Below are positions 8,448 through 20,960 of a stretch of 64,000 bases of DNA, piece after piece. The DNA lies in NCBI RefSeq assembly GCF_013522705.1, contig NZ_JAAMRE010000031.1, positions 1 to 64,000 of the forward strand, read 5' to 3'. Within the stretch, counting starts at the first letter, position 1. Every line of letters begins with the position of its first letter. The notes below the pieces were generated by a model. It was not told the DNA's origin and searched no databases. It was given only the letters and a program-made list of their open reading frames with translations. The translations under genes were made by a program, and so were the position numbers. This DNA is from Pseudomonas lurida (lineage in GTDB: Bacteria; Pseudomonadota; Gammaproteobacteria; Pseudomonadales; Pseudomonadaceae).

Positions 8448-9008
8448 TCACGGCTCCAGGCCAATCACAAAGAACGCTCCGCCGCTCCAGACCCCAAGCC
8501 AGTTTTGCCCATTGATCGGACGGCTCACCGCCAGTTCTACCAACTGGTAGAACACATTGCGATGCACCAGCGCTTCGAGGTTGTTGCGTACGCAAAGATA
8601 AGGCGACGGCTCGTCGGTAACCGGATCAATCACCACCCGCAGCGGATGTTCAGGGCCAGCCTCGATCTGCTCGTCGACGTTAGTGGTGAAGCGCAATTGC
8701 TGACGTTCACCCTCGCCTTCGACCTCGAGCGTCACCGCAACGAAGGGTGCATCGTCGACCACGATCCCGACTTTTTCCACCGGCGTGATCAGGAAATAAT
8801 CATCACCGTCGCGGCGAATGATGTTGGAGAACAGCTTGACCATCGGCTTGCGCCCGATCGGCGTGCCCTGGTAATACCACGTACCGTCCCGAGCGATACG
8901 CATGTCGATATTGCCGCAGAAATCCGGGTTCCACAGATGCACCGGCGCCGGGCCCTTGCCTTTTGGCAGTTGGGCCAAGAGATCATTGGTTTTGGCGGAA
9001 TCGGTCAT
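8448..9008 (-). CDS. DUF1285 domain-containing protein
   Basis: This 186-residue soluble protein has the DUF1285 fold, recognisable by the opening PVHLWNPDFCGNIDMRIARD, the phrase WYYQGTPIGRKPMVKLFS, and the segment YFLITPVEKVGIVVDDAPF. The function of the family is not established. The ATG at 9008 follows GGGAGAACCC, a good ribosome-binding site, and lies 22 bases after the stop of the upstream lipoprotein gene, so the two are probably one transcript. No signal peptide is present, so it is cytoplasmic. Confidence 0.88.
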   Translation of the reverse strand: MTDSAKTNDLLAQLPKGKGPAPVHLWNPDFCGNIDMRIARDGTWYYQGTPIGRKPMVKLFSNIIRRDGDDYFLITPVEKVGIVVDDAPFVAVTLEVEGEGERQQLRFTTNVDEQIEAGPEHPLRVVIDPVTDEPSPYLCVRNNLEALVHRNVFYQLVELAVSRPINGQNWLGVWSGGAFFVIGLEP

Positions 9009-9030
9009 GGGTTCTCCCTGGTTGACGAAC

Positions 9031-9636
9031 CTACTGATCACTCATGCCCAGCAGGCCGCGTGCGTACTGCGCCAGTGGGCGGGCAATCAGGTCTTGTGGC
9101 TTGTTGTCGTGGAATGTCAGTAAACCGCCACGACTGCGAATGCGTGCAGTATCAATCAAATACTGGGTGCTGGTCTCGATCAACATGATCTGGATGACAC
9201 CGCTGTCCACGCCAACGCGGTCAAGCGCCTCCTGATCGGCCCATTCATCGGCGTTGCCGATACGGTCGTCGGCCTTGGCGAAGCGGCAATACAACAGGTA
9301 ATGGGCGCCCGCCGCACGGGCTTCCGCCATGGCTTGCTCGAGGCCTTCGGGTTGGCGCGCGCGACGTACCATGGGGAAGTACTCGACGAAACCGTTGAAG
9401 GCTTCCTCGGCCACCACGTTGGGACGCGGATAGGCACTGCCGGGCGGTACGAAGGCCCCCTGGGCGATGAAGATGAACGAATCGGGCTGCACGCGAATCG
9501 ACGCGGTGCGGCGGGTATCGCTGTGGTCCAGCAACCCGGCGTCACTCATCTGATAGCGGGTGCCTTCGGCCATATCGCTGACGGTCATGCAGCCACTCAG
9601 CGTCAACGACGCCAGCAATAACACCAGACTACGCAT
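9031..9636 (-). CDS. DUF4823-type lipoprotein
   Basis: The protein is 201 residues from the ATG at 9636. It starts MRSLVLLLASLTLSGCMTVS, with a lipobox LSGC giving a lipidated cysteine at residue 16 and Met at +2, which fits outer-membrane sorting. The mature domain includes FIAQGAFVPPGSAYP and a C-terminal part with IRSRGGLLTFHDNKPQDLIA. It resembles the DUF4823 lipoproteins of pseudomonads, whose role is unknown. It is co-oriented with the DUF1285 gene 22 bases downstream. Confidence 0.85.
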   Translation of the reverse strand: MRSLVLLLASLTLSGCMTVSDMAEGTRYQMSDAGLLDHSDTRRTASIRVQPDSFIFIAQGAFVPPGSAYPRPNVVAEEAFNGFVEYFPMVRRARQPEGLEQAMAEARAAGAHYLLYCRFAKADDRIGNADEWADQEALDRVGVDSGVIQIMLIETSTQYLIDTARIRSRGGLLTFHDNKPQDLIARPLAQYARGLLGMSDQ

Positions 9637-9717
9637 CCTAATCCTCCAGAGGCCGGTGACGGAAAACCGGCGAATGGGCACGAGATGCAGGTTCTGGGCC
9701 AGGGGAGCCGCTCGGCG

Positions 9718-10686
9718 TCAGCCGCCAATAATCTTCATGACGGTTGCACCGCCGGAGAAGGCCACTTCCTGTTTGTCGCCCAGAGCCTTCATCAACAGGC
9801 CCTGCAGCGCAGGCAGCGCCTGGTGGCGAGGCTTGTCGAGCAAGTCGCCGACGTAATGGCGGTTGCTCGACGACAGGCAGCCATGCAACCAGCCGGTGGA
9901 TGACAGACGCAGCCGCGAACAGGTACGACAGAATGGCACGCTCTCGTTGGCAATCACGCCGAAATGGCCTTTGCCAGGCACTTCGTAGCGTACAGCGGTA
10001 GCGTCCACGGGGGCGTTGGCCTGCAGGTATTCGTGGTGCTCGCCGATCAGGCTGAGCAATTGTTGCAGACTGACGAATTGCTGCAGGAATGCGTTCGAAT
10101 CATTGGCCAGATGGCCCATGCGCATCAGTTCGATAAAGCGCAGTTCGTAGCCGCGTTCCAGGCAATAGTCGAGCAACGGCATGACCTGGTCCAGGTTCTG
10201 GCCGCGCAGGGGCACCATGTTGACTTTGATCTTGAGCCCGGCGGCACGCGCCTGGTCCATGCCATCCAGCACGGTCGCCAGGTCGCCGCCACGGGCGATG
10301 CTGCGAAACGCCCCGGCGTCCAGCGTGTCGAGGGAAACGTTGATGCGACGGATGCCGGCGTCCACCAACAGCGGCAATTTGCGCGCCAGCAACTGACCAT
10401 TGGTGGTCAAGCTGATATCACTGAGCCCCATCCCACCCACAGCGCCCAGAAAAGCCTCCAGTTTGGGGCTCACCAGCGGCTCACCGCCGGTGATGCGCAG
10501 GCGCTCGATACCCGCCGCTTCAATCAGATACGCCACGCCACGCGCCATGGCCTGAGCCGAGAGTTCGTCCTGGGCAGCCACCAGCCGCTTGCCGTCAGGC
10601 ACGCAGTAGGTACACGCATAATTGCAGGCTGAGGTCAGGCTGATTCGCAGATTGCGAAAACGCCTGCCTTGACGATCAACGATCAT
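9718..10686 (-). CDS. moaA: GTP 3',8-cyclase MoaA
   Basis: This 322-residue radical SAM enzyme catalyses the first step of molybdenum cofactor synthesis, rearranging GTP to 3',8-cH2GTP. The N-terminal SAM cluster is C21-x3-C25-x2-C28 (SACNYACTYC); the C-terminal substrate cluster is C253, C256 and C270 (CRTCSRLRLSSTGWLHGC). The protein ends in the di-glycine IIGG needed for activity with MoaC in the known enzymes. The GGEPL motif is present. No other moa gene is adjacent, which is usual for the second moaA copy in pseudomonads. A molybdenum-cofactor insertion pair occurs at 29-30.6 kb. Confidence 0.95.
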   Translation of the reverse strand: MIVDRQGRRFRNLRISLTSACNYACTYCVPDGKRLVAAQDELSAQAMARGVAYLIEAAGIERLRITGGEPLVSPKLEAFLGAVGGMGLSDISLTTNGQLLARKLPLLVDAGIRRINVSLDTLDAGAFRSIARGGDLATVLDGMDQARAAGLKIKVNMVPLRGQNLDQVMPLLDYCLERGYELRFIELMRMGHLANDSNAFLQQFVSLQQLLSLIGEHHEYLQANAPVDATAVRYEVPGKGHFGVIANESVPFCRTCSRLRLSSTGWLHGCLSSSNRHYVGDLLDKPRHQALPALQGLLMKALGDKQEVAFSGGATVMKIIGG

Positions 10687-10797
10687 GGATCACTCCGGCA
10701 GCGGTTAATTCGGGCGCGCTAAAAACTGACCTATAAATCAGCTTTTAGCAAGGTCCTTGCCTGAGTATATTCCTGGGTTACTGCACCTGGCAGCAAA

Positions 10798-11466
10798 TCA
10801 TTGCGTGGCGGGCGTTTCGGCGGGAGCCGCTTCCAGCGCAGGCTCACTGCTGTGCTTGCGCTTATTGCCCATGCGCACGCCAATGTCCATCAGGAACTGG
10901 AAGAAACCTTCCTGATCTTCCAGCACATTGCTCCAGAACGGCGAGTGATACAGCGCGACCGCACCGTGCACCAGCGCCCAGGCGGCGCAGTAGTGGAAAT
11001 ACGGCGGCACATCTTCAAGCTTGCCTTCGCTGATACGGCCCTTGATCAACAGGGTCAGCCGTTCGAAGTTGGACGCGCGAATCTTGTGCAGCTCTTCAAC
11101 CATCTCCGGGACTTGATGGCCTTTCACCACTTTCTCTTCCAGACGATCGAACAGGCGATAGCGCTGCGGGTCACGCATGCGGAACTCGAAATAGGCGCGG
11201 GACAGGGCTTCTTTATCCTTGTCCACGTCAGCCGAATGCAGCAGCTCATTCAAATCGCGCTCATAGTCGAGCATCAGGCGCAGATAGATCTCGGCTTTGG
11301 ATTTGAAGTGCTTATAGATAGTGCCTTTGCCGATACCTACGGCATCCGCAATCATCTCGACGGTGACGCTGTCTTCACCCTGTTCGAGAAACAATTTGAG
11401 CGCGGTGTCGAGAATTTCCTGCTCACGGCGGCGAAACTCACGGACCTTACGGGGTTCTTTGTGCAT
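10798..11466 (-). CDS. TetR family transcriptional regulator
   Basis: This 222-residue protein has an N-terminal TetR helix-turn-helix (ILDTALKLFLEQGEDSVTVE followed by MIADAVGIGKGTIYKHFKSK, residues 18-57) and a C-terminal ligand-binding and dimer domain. Its place, upstream of the RgsA-type small RNA and tatD-holB, matches PA2957 of P. aeruginosa. The regulated genes and ligand cannot be told from sequence. It ends with a Pro/Ala-rich tail. Confidence 0.9.
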   Translation of the reverse strand: MHKEPRKVREFRRREQEILDTALKLFLEQGEDSVTVEMIADAVGIGKGTIYKHFKSKAEIYLRLMLDYERDLNELLHSADVDKDKEALSRAYFEFRMRDPQRYRLFDRLEEKVVKGHQVPEMVEELHKIRASNFERLTLLIKGRISEGKLEDVPPYFHYCAAWALVHGAVALYHSPFWSNVLEDQEGFFQFLMDIGVRMGNKRKHSSEPALEAAPAETPATQ

Positions 11467-11773
11467 GAGGAAGAGGTCTGCAGAGGTCGGTAGAGGGAGG
11501 GTTGCGCAAGGCCACGGACACGTGACGATACGATTTACCCGATGCGAGGGATTATCCCGACTGAACGGTCGTTGGGCAACGCCTATGTGAACCGACCCGG
11601 CACTTTAATGACAACACGCCAACGAATAGGCGCCGATCAGTCAGAAATAATACGCAACATCCACCGTTGCCCTCCGCTCAATGAGAACTCAACTGAAGCG
11701 CACGTATTCCAAATCTGTTTAAAAAACGACCAGCCGCCACTGGACTGAATGGGATACTGATCAATACTTCAAC

Positions 11774-11892
11774 TGTCGGCGTGACATCTCCCCCAAGTGA
11801 AGCGCCGACCTGGGTACCGACGGACTGAGTGCCCTTGTTTTACTCCTAATGGTCTTAGCCCGGATTCACCCCCCAGAACCCGGGTTTTTTTT
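11774..11892 (+). ncRNA. rgsA: Probable RgsA small RNA
   Basis: This 119-base segment lies in the TetR-tatD intergenic region, which is where RgsA is encoded in P. aeruginosa and P. fluorescens. It begins with a 7-bp stem (GTCGGCG at 11775 pairing with CGCCGAC at 11803), has an unpaired C-rich centre, and ends with a CCCGG/CCGGG stem followed by eight T (11857-11892). A CAATACT element at 11762-11768 fits a sigma-S-type -10 box at the right distance. RgsA is known as an RpoS-dependent, Hfq-associated RNA linked to oxidative stress tolerance. The assignment is by synteny and architecture. Confidence 0.7.
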
Positions 11893-11908
11893 GCCTGTGA
11901 TTTGGCCT

Positions 11909-12694
11909 TCAACCCGCTACGTGAGCCAATGGGAACAAGCGCTTGAAGTTTTCGGTGGTCTGCTCGGCGAACCGCTCGTAGGGTTCCCCGCGCAACATCG
12001 CCAGGTACTCCGCTACGTCGCGCACATACTCCGGCAGGTTGGGCTTGCCGCGATGAGGGATGGGCGCCAGGTAGGGCGAGTCGGTCTCCACCAGCAAGCG
12101 GTCGGCCGGCACTTGCCGCGCCACGTCGCGCAGCGCATCGGCATTGCGGAAAGTAACGATCCCCGACAACGAGATGTAGAAGCCCAGGTCCAGGGCAGCC
12201 CTGGCCATGTCCCAGTCCTCGGTGAAGCAGTGCAGCACGCCGCCCTGGGGCAACGCGGCTTCGCGCAGCAGGGCCAGGGTGTCGGCACGCGCGCCGCGGG
12301 TGTGGACGATCACTGGCTTGCCGGTTTGGCGGGCAGCCTGCAGGTGCAAACGAAAGGAAGCCTGCTGCAACTCGGCGGCTTCGGGCTCGTAATGGTAGTC
12401 CAGGCCGGTTTCACCGATGGCCACGACGCGCGGGTGATTGAGTTCCGCCAGCAGCCACTCAAGCGCCGGCGCTTCGCCGGGTTTGAGGTCCAGCGGGTGG
12501 ATACCCACCGAACAATCCACATCGGCATAGCGATCGGCGAGGGCTTTGACGTCGGCGGCGTTTTCAGCACTGACGCCGATGCACAGGAAATGCCCGACCC
12601 CGCGCTGGCGCGCCGCTTCGAGGGCGGCGTCAAGGGAGCCTGCGTGCTGGGCAAGGTCAAGACGGTCAAGGTGGCAATGGGAATCTACGAGCAT
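11909..12694 (-). CDS. TatD family metal-dependent hydrolase (YcfH-like)
   Basis: This 261-residue TIM-barrel hydrolase starts MLVDSHCHLDRLDL, giving the HxH metal ligands, and contains the conserved GETGLDYHY glutamate segment, the histidine in VIVHTRGA, and the late VETDSPYLAP aspartate. The family acts as divalent-metal DNases and related phosphoesterases. The ATG at 12694 is the family start; the open frame extends upstream but the extra residues are not family-like. The holB stop is only 66 bases upstream, and the pilZ gene that separates the two in P. aeruginosa is not here. Confidence 0.92.
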   Translation of the reverse strand: MLVDSHCHLDRLDLAQHAGSLDAALEAARQRGVGHFLCIGVSAENAADVKALADRYADVDCSVGIHPLDLKPGEAPALEWLLAELNHPRVVAIGETGLDYHYEPEAAELQQASFRLHLQAARQTGKPVIVHTRGARADTLALLREAALPQGGVLHCFTEDWDMARAALDLGFYISLSGIVTFRNADALRDVARQVPADRLLVETDSPYLAPIPHRGKPNLPEYVRDVAEYLAMLRGEPYERFAEQTTENFKRLFPLAHVAG

Positions 12695-12760
12695 AAGAAG
12701 GTACGACTTGAAATCACGGTAAATGTCCGGCCAACGATACACCCGTCGGCCATCGAGGGA

Positions 12761-14384
<1,624 letters not shown>

Positions 14385-14394
14385 TTAGTCAGAG

Positions 14395-15504
14395 TCATTG
14401 CGGGCTTTGCGGTGCGGCGGCGTCCGGGGCGGCATCGGTCGCAGGTGCCGCCGGCTCGGACGGTTTCACCGCCGGCGCCGGGCTGGAGCGATAATCGGCC
14501 CGCCGCTTGAGCTGAAACTCACGCACGGCCGCATTATGCGCATCCAGGTCATCCGAGAAAATATGGCTGCCATCGCCACGCGCGACAAAATACAGGCTGC
14601 TGCCCGGCGCGGGGTTCAACGCCGCATGAATCGCCTCACGGCCGACCATGGCGATCGGCGTCGGCGGCAAGCCGGCCACCATGTAAGTGTTATACGGGTT
14701 GGCTTCCTTGAGATGGGCGCGGGTCAACTTGCCGTTGTAACGTTCGCCCAGGCCGTAGATCACCGTGGGGTCGGTCTGCAGCAGCATGCCGATCTTCATG
14801 CGGCGCACAAACACGCCGGCAATCTGCCCGCGCTCTTCGGGTACGCCAGTTTCCTTCTCCACCAACGATGCCATGATCAAGGCTTGATAGGGCTCGGTGT
14901 ACGGCACATCGGCGGCGCGCTTGCTCCATTCCTGGGCCAGCACGTCGTCCAGGCGGTTATAGGCTTTTTTAAGGACCTCGACGTCGGTCATACCGCGCAC
15001 AAAACGGTAGGTGTCAGGGAAGAACCGTCCCTCCGGGAACACACCGGGATGGCCGAGCTTGTCCATGACTTCGCTGTCCGTCAGCCCCGACAAGGTCTGC
15101 ACAATCTTTTCGTGCTTGGCCAACGCCGCGCGTACCTGACGGAAATTCCAGCCTTCGACCAATGTAAGGCCGTATTGCACCACTTCGCCGCGTTGCCACA
15201 GGCCGATCAGCCCTTGGGCAGTCATGCCGGGGGTCATGCGATATTCGCCGCTGTGCAGCGGCTGGCCGTCCAGGTTGAAGCGCCAGTACAGGCGCAGCCA
15301 GAAAGCGTCGTCAAGCACGCCGTCGGCTTCGAGGCGGTTGAAGGTGCCGGTGGGCGTCGCCCCGGAGGGTACATCGAGCAATTGCTCCTGAGTCAGCTTC
15401 AAGGGCTGCGTAAGGGCAGAGTCGAGTTTCCAGGCAGAAAAGCCCAACAGCAAACCGGCGCAGAACAGACCGATCAGCAGCAGTACAACCAGTTTTCGTA
15501 TCAA
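14395..15504 (-). CDS. mltG: Endolytic murein transglycosylase MltG
   Basis: This 369-residue inner-membrane protein has one N-terminal membrane segment (about residues 5-25) and a periplasmic YceG catalytic domain, with the key glutamate in IMASLVEKETGVPEERGQIA and the late motif NPYNTYMVAGLPPTPIAMVG. It cleaves nascent glycan strands internally and sets their length. The likely start is TTG at 15504, one base after the pabC stop; the open frame continues into pabC but those residues lack family character. A Pro/Ala-rich tail of about 30 residues follows the domain. Confidence 0.92.
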   Translation of the reverse strand: MIRKLVVLLLIGLFCAGLLLGFSAWKLDSALTQPLKLTQEQLLDVPSGATPTGTFNRLEADGVLDDAFWLRLYWRFNLDGQPLHSGEYRMTPGMTAQGLIGLWQRGEVVQYGLTLVEGWNFRQVRAALAKHEKIVQTLSGLTDSEVMDKLGHPGVFPEGRFFPDTYRFVRGMTDVEVLKKAYNRLDDVLAQEWSKRAADVPYTEPYQALIMASLVEKETGVPEERGQIAGVFVRRMKIGMLLQTDPTVIYGLGERYNGKLTRAHLKEANPYNTYMVAGLPPTPIAMVGREAIHAALNPAPGSSLYFVARGDGSHIFSDDLDAHNAAVREFQLKRRADYRSSPAPAVKPSEPAAPATDAAPDAAAPQSPQ

Positions 15505-15505
15505 C

Positions 15506-16320
15506 TCAAATATCCAATAGCGCGCGAACAATGCCCTGCAGTTTACGGGTGAGCGGGCCAACCGACCAGCTCATCGCAGCGCACTCACGCACCGGCCAAA
15601 TGCCATAAATGCTGTTGCAGGTGAAGACTTCGTCAGCCTGACGCAACTGCTCCAGGCTGATGTCGGCCACGGCCACCGGGACGCCCAGCACTTGAGCCTG
15701 GGCCAGAATCTCGGCGCGCATGACGCCGGCAACCCCACAACGCTTCAGATCGGCGGTTAGTAACAAGCCGTTGCTTACAATGAATAAATTGCTGAACACG
15801 CCTTCGATGACACGCCCGGACGTATCCAGCATCAAGCCTTCGGCGTGCTCGGCGTCCTGCCACTCGGCGCGGGCAATCACCTGTTCCAGGCGGTTGAGGT
15901 GCTTGAGACCGGCCAGCAGCGGTTGCTCGGCGAGGCGAGTGGCGCATGAAAACAGACGGATACCGACGGTTCCATGGGCCTGCGGATAGGATGCGGGCGG
16001 GCTGCCCTGAATCACTCGACGCACGGGGGCGTCGGGGTTGATGCCATAACCACGCAGGCTGTCGCCCCGAGTAAGGATCAACTTGAGAACACCGTCGCCG
16101 AGGGCGGCGGCATAGGCCTGCACCTCACCGCGTACGAGCACGTGATCGACCGCAAAGGCGAGGCGCCTGCAGCCCTCGTGCAGGCGCTGCAGATGCCGGT
16201 CGAGCAGCACAGGCTGCCCGGCCTTGACGGCAATGGTCTCGAACAGACCATCGCCGTATGCCAGGCCGCGGTCTTTCAGGGGCACGGCGTCCGCTGGCTG
16301 ACCGTCGACCCAGCTGTGCA

Positions 16321-16321
<1 letters not shown>
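15506..16321 (-). CDS. pabC: Aminodeoxychorismate lyase
   Basis: This 271-residue fold-type IV PLP enzyme converts 4-amino-4-deoxychorismate to 4-aminobenzoate for folate synthesis. It has the opening DRGLAYGDGLFETIAV, the PLP-lysine region in GLKHLNRLEQVIA and the phosphate-binding VIEGVFSNLFIV. The ATG overlaps the fabF stop as ATGA, so the genes are coupled. A GTG one codon earlier is less likely. Confidence 0.94.
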
Positions 16322-17565
<1,244 letters not shown>

Positions 17566-17630
17566 AGCACTCTCCTTTTTCATGATGACGACACTATGCT
17601 TCAGCGCTCACTTTTCATTGGAGCTAAAGA

Positions 17631-17664
17631 AAAAACCGCACGCCGTTACAGCAGTGCGGTTTTT
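17631..17664 (-). terminator. Terminator or attenuator between acpP and fabF
   Basis: AAAACCGCAC and GTGCGGTTTT form a 10-bp stem with a 12-base loop, and on the minus strand it is followed by TTTCTTT. It lies inside the acpP-fabF unit, so it probably ends most acpP transcripts and lets a fraction continue, which would account for higher acyl carrier protein expression. Confidence 0.75.
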
Positions 17665-17693
17665 CCCTGACAGCAAGCGACGACTACAAACTA

Positions 17694-17930
17694 TTACGCC
17701 TGGTGGGCAGTAACGTAGTCGATGGCAGCTTGAACAGTAGTGATTTTTTCAGCTTCTTCGTCCGGGATTTCGGTCTCGAATTCCTCTTCCAGAGCCATCA
17801 CCAGCTCAACGGTGTCAAGGGAATCGGCACCCAGGTCTTCTACGAAGGAAGCAGTGTTGACCACTTCTTCTTCCTTAACGCCCAGTTGCTCGGCGACGAT
17901 TTTCTTGACGCGCTCTTCGATGGTGCTCAT
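17694..17930 (-). CDS. acpP: Acyl carrier protein
   Basis: This 78-residue acidic protein has the DSL motif [14 protein letters not shown], with the phosphopantetheine-bearing serine at residue 37. It carries growing acyl chains in fatty-acid synthesis. It lies between fabG and fabF, as in most gammaproteobacteria. A candidate 4'-phosphopantetheinyl transferase that could activate it is encoded at 36029. Confidence 0.98.
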   Translation of the reverse strand: MSTIEERVKKIVAEQLGVKEEEVVNTASFVEDLGADSLDTVELVMALEEEFETEIPDEEAEKITTVQAAIDYVTAHQA

Positions 17931-18121
17931 ACCTTGTTTAACTCCTAATGGACAAATTCAGGCAGCTGGCCAGTGGGTAAGTGTATAGAAAGCCATTTCA
18001 GCTTTTCAACTGAAAGCTTCACCCCGAACCCGCTCGGCCACCCGCCTATAAATTAAGTTGCAGCTTTATAACGGATTTTAGACAGCTCGTATGACATTTT
18101 TTTGAAGCGATCCGTCACAAT

Positions 18122-18865
18122 TTAACTCATGTACATCCCGCCGTTAACCGGGATTGTAGCCCCAGTCACGTATGCCGCACCGTCGGATGCCAGGAAAGTG
18201 ACCACATTCGCGATCTCTTGAGCCTGGCCCAGACGACCCAGCGGAATCTGCGTCAGCAAGGCTTCACGCTGTGCTTCCGGCAGTTCGCGAGTCATATCGG
18301 TGTCGATGAACCCAGGGGCCACCGAGTTGACCGTAATCGAACGCGAACCGACTTCACGCGCCAGTGCGCGGCTGAAACCTTCCAGGCCGGCTTTGGCGGC
18401 AGCGTAGTTTACTTGGCCTGCGTTGCCCATGGCACCCACTACGGAACCAATATTGATAATTCGGCCCCAACGCGCCTTGGTCATGCCGCGCAAAACACCC
18501 TTGGACAGGCGAAACAGACTGTTCAGGTTGGTGTCGACCACGTCGTACCACTCGTCGTCTTTCATGCGCATCATCAGGTTATCGCGGGTGATGCCGGCGT
18601 TATTGACCAGGATCGACGGCGCGCCGAACTGTGCGGTGATCTCTGCCAGTACAGCGGCCACGGACTCATCGCTGGTCACGTTCAGCTCAAGGCCGGTGCC
18701 TTGAACGCCATTTTCCTTCAGGGTGGCGGCAATACGCTCGGCGCCCGAGGCGGATGTGGCGGTGCCGATCACAACGGCGCCCTGACGGCCCAGCTCCAGG
18801 GCGATCGCCTGGCCGATGCCACGGCTGGCGCCGGTAACCAGTGCAACTTTACCTTGCAGACTCAT
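18122..18865 (-). CDS. fabG: 3-oxoacyl-ACP reductase
   Basis: This 247-residue SDR has the NADP motif TGASRGIG at residues 13-20, NNAG, the catalytic YAAAKAG motif and a C-terminal VNGGMYM ending. It reduces 3-oxoacyl-ACP in the fatty-acid elongation cycle. It starts 15 bases after fabD. The 190-base gap to acpP holds the acpP upstream region. Confidence 0.97.
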   Translation of the reverse strand: MSLQGKVALVTGASRGIGQAIALELGRQGAVVIGTATSASGAERIAATLKENGVQGTGLELNVTSDESVAAVLAEITAQFGAPSILVNNAGITRDNLMMRMKDDEWYDVVDTNLNSLFRLSKGVLRGMTKARWGRIINIGSVVGAMGNAGQVNYAAAKAGLEGFSRALAREVGSRSITVNSVAPGFIDTDMTRELPEAQREALLTQIPLGRLGQAQEIANVVTFLASDGAAYVTGATIPVNGGMYMS

Positions 18866-18880
18866 GCAGGTTTCTCCTGT

Positions 18881-19819
18881 TCAAGCTTGTGCTGCGCGAG
18901 CGGCAGCGAAAGCGTCTGGGGTGTTGAGGTTGGAAGTGGACACGCCCTCGGCGCAGCGTTTATTCAGACCGGCCAGCACTTTGCCTGGGCCGCATTCGAC
19001 CAGTTCGGTCGCGCCCTTGGCCGCCAGGGTCTGCACCGATTCGACCCAGCGAACCGGCTTGTAGAGTTGCTCCAGCAGGTCGCGCTTGAGGGTGTCGAGG
19101 TCGGCAGCCACGGCGGCGCTGACGTTCTGAACCAGCGGAATCTGCGGCGCCTGCCAGTCGATGGCGGCGATGGCTTCGGCAAAGCGCTCGGCAGCCGGAC
19201 GCATCAGTTCGCAGTGCGACGGCACGCTCACCGGCAGCGGCAGCGCGCGCTTGGCCCCACGAGCCTTGCAGCCTTCGATGGCGCGCTCGACGGCAGCCTT
19301 GGCACCGGCGATCACCACCTGGCCAGGGGAGTTGAAGTTCACCGCGCTGACGACTTCGCCCCGGGCCGCTTCGGCGCAGGCTTCAATCACCACGGCATCG
19401 TCCAGGCCCAGGATCGCGGCCATGCCGCCCTGCCCGGCCGGAACGGCCTCTTGCATCAACTGGCCACGACGTTCGACCAGCTTGACCGCTTCAGCGAGGG
19501 TCAGGCTGCCCGCCGCTACCAGCGCGCTGTATTCACCCAGACTGTGACCGGCAACAAACGCCGGACGCGCGCCGCCTTCTGCCAGCCACAAGCGCCACAG
19601 GGCGATCGAAGCGGTCAGGATGGCCGGTTGGGTTTTATCGGTCTGATTGAGCTGCTCTTCCGGCCCTTGCTGGGTCAGGGCCCACAGGTCGTAACCCAGG
19701 GCGTCGGAAGCTTCCTTGAAAGTGTCCAGGATCAACGGGTATAGCGCGCCCAGCTCGGCCAACATGCCGAGGGACTGCGAACCCTGCCCTGGAAAGACGA
19801 ATGCGAGGGATGTAGACAT
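18881..19819 (-). CDS. fabD: Malonyl-CoA:ACP transacylase
   Basis: This 312-residue transferase has the FPGQGSQ opening and the nucleophile elbow GHSLGEYSAL with the active serine at about residue 91. It loads malonyl groups onto ACP. It precedes fabG by 15 bases. The 126-base gap before plsX contains a short GCTCC/GGAGC hairpin but no gene. Confidence 0.97.
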   Translation of the reverse strand: MSTSLAFVFPGQGSQSLGMLAELGALYPLILDTFKEASDALGYDLWALTQQGPEEQLNQTDKTQPAILTASIALWRLWLAEGGARPAFVAGHSLGEYSALVAAGSLTLAEAVKLVERRGQLMQEAVPAGQGGMAAILGLDDAVVIEACAEAARGEVVSAVNFNSPGQVVIAGAKAAVERAIEGCKARGAKRALPLPVSVPSHCELMRPAAERFAEAIAAIDWQAPQIPLVQNVSAAVAADLDTLKRDLLEQLYKPVRWVESVQTLAAKGATELVECGPGKVLAGLNKRCAEGVSTSNLNTPDAFAAARAAQA

Positions 19820-19945
19820 GTAACAAGCCCCTAATGATCTGGTCGTCGGAAATGGTCGCTCCTACGGTGGGAGCGCACGAAACTGACAGATTGGATGGTC
19901 AATTGAACTGGCCGGTCACATTTAAGCATTCCCGGGCCGATTCGC

Positions 19946-20956
19946 CTAAGGCAACAAGTCCTCGAGACGGCCGTGCAAGCGCTGCGGCAGGTTTTCCTGA
20001 ATCTCGATCACCGCACGGGCAATCGCACTCTGGAAGCCTTCGACCCCGGCCGAACCATGGCTTTTCACCACGATGCCCTGCAGCCCCAGAAAACTCGCCC
20101 CATTATGCCGCGCCGGGGCCAGGTCGGCCTGCAGGCGCCGCATCAGCGGTAGCGCCAGGGCGCCCACCAGGCGCGATGCCAGGTTGCGTCTGAACAACAC
20201 TTCGATACGCGAGGCGATCATGGTCGCCAGGCCCTCGCTGGACTTGAGCAGGATATTGCCGACAAATCCGTCGCACACCACCACATCCGCTTCGCCTCGG
20301 TACAAACCATCGCCCTCGACAAATCCGATGTAGTTCAGCCCGCGCGCTTGCTGCAACAGCGTCGCGGCGAGCTTGACCTGCTGGTTGCCCTTGATGTCTT
20401 CGGTGCCGATATTCAACAACGCTACGCGCGGCCGTGCCACGCCCAGCGCTTCGGCGGCTACCGAGCCCATCACGGCAAACTGGAACAGGTGCTCGGCGCT
20501 GCAGTCCACGTTCGCGCCCAGGTCCAGCAACTGGCAATAGCCATTCTGCGTCGGAATCGCCGCCACCATCGCCGGACGATCAATCCCGGGCAGCGTCTTG
20601 AGCACATGCCGCGACAACGCCATCAAGGCCCCGGTATTACCCGCACTGACGCAAGCCTGCACCTTGCCGTCGCGCAACAGCTCCAGGGCCACCCGCATTG
20701 AAGAGTCAGGCTTGCCGCGCAAGGCCGCCGACGGCTTTTCATCCATCGTGATGGTTTCGCTGGCCGGCACAATGCTCAGGCGCGCGCGATCCACCGCCGG
20801 ATGGCTGGCAATCAGTTCTTCAAGGAGGGAGGGTTGACCGACGAGGGTCAGGTGCAACGAGGGTGTAGCGCACAGGCTGGCAAGGCAGGCCTGAACAATG
20901 CTGCGGGGACCGAAGTCCCCGCCCATTGCGTCAATCGCGATGACGAGAGCAGACAA
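19946..20956 (-). CDS. plsX: Phosphate acyltransferase PlsX
   Basis: This 336-residue enzyme makes acyl phosphate from acyl-ACP for phospholipid synthesis. It has the opening [12 protein letters not shown], the [10 protein letters not shown] segment and the C-terminal LLGLQG-like region, here [15 protein letters not shown]. It begins 4 bases after rpmF, so the two are co-transcribed. fabH, which often follows plsX in enterobacteria, is not present, as is known for pseudomonads. Confidence 0.96.
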   Translation of the reverse strand: MSALVIAIDAMGGDFGPRSIVQACLASLCATPSLHLTLVGQPSLLEELIASHPAVDRARLSIVPASETITMDEKPSAALRGKPDSSMRVALELLRDGKVQACVSAGNTGALMALSRHVLKTLPGIDRPAMVAAIPTQNGYCQLLDLGANVDCSAEHLFQFAVMGSVAAEALGVARPRVALLNIGTEDIKGNQQVKLAATLLQQARGLNYIGFVEGDGLYRGEADVVVCDGFVGNILLKSSEGLATMIASRIEVLFRRNLASRLVGALALPLMRRLQADLAPARHNGASFLGLQGIVVKSHGSAGVEGFQSAIARAVIEIQENLPQRLHGRLEDLLP

Positions 20957-20960
20957 GTGA

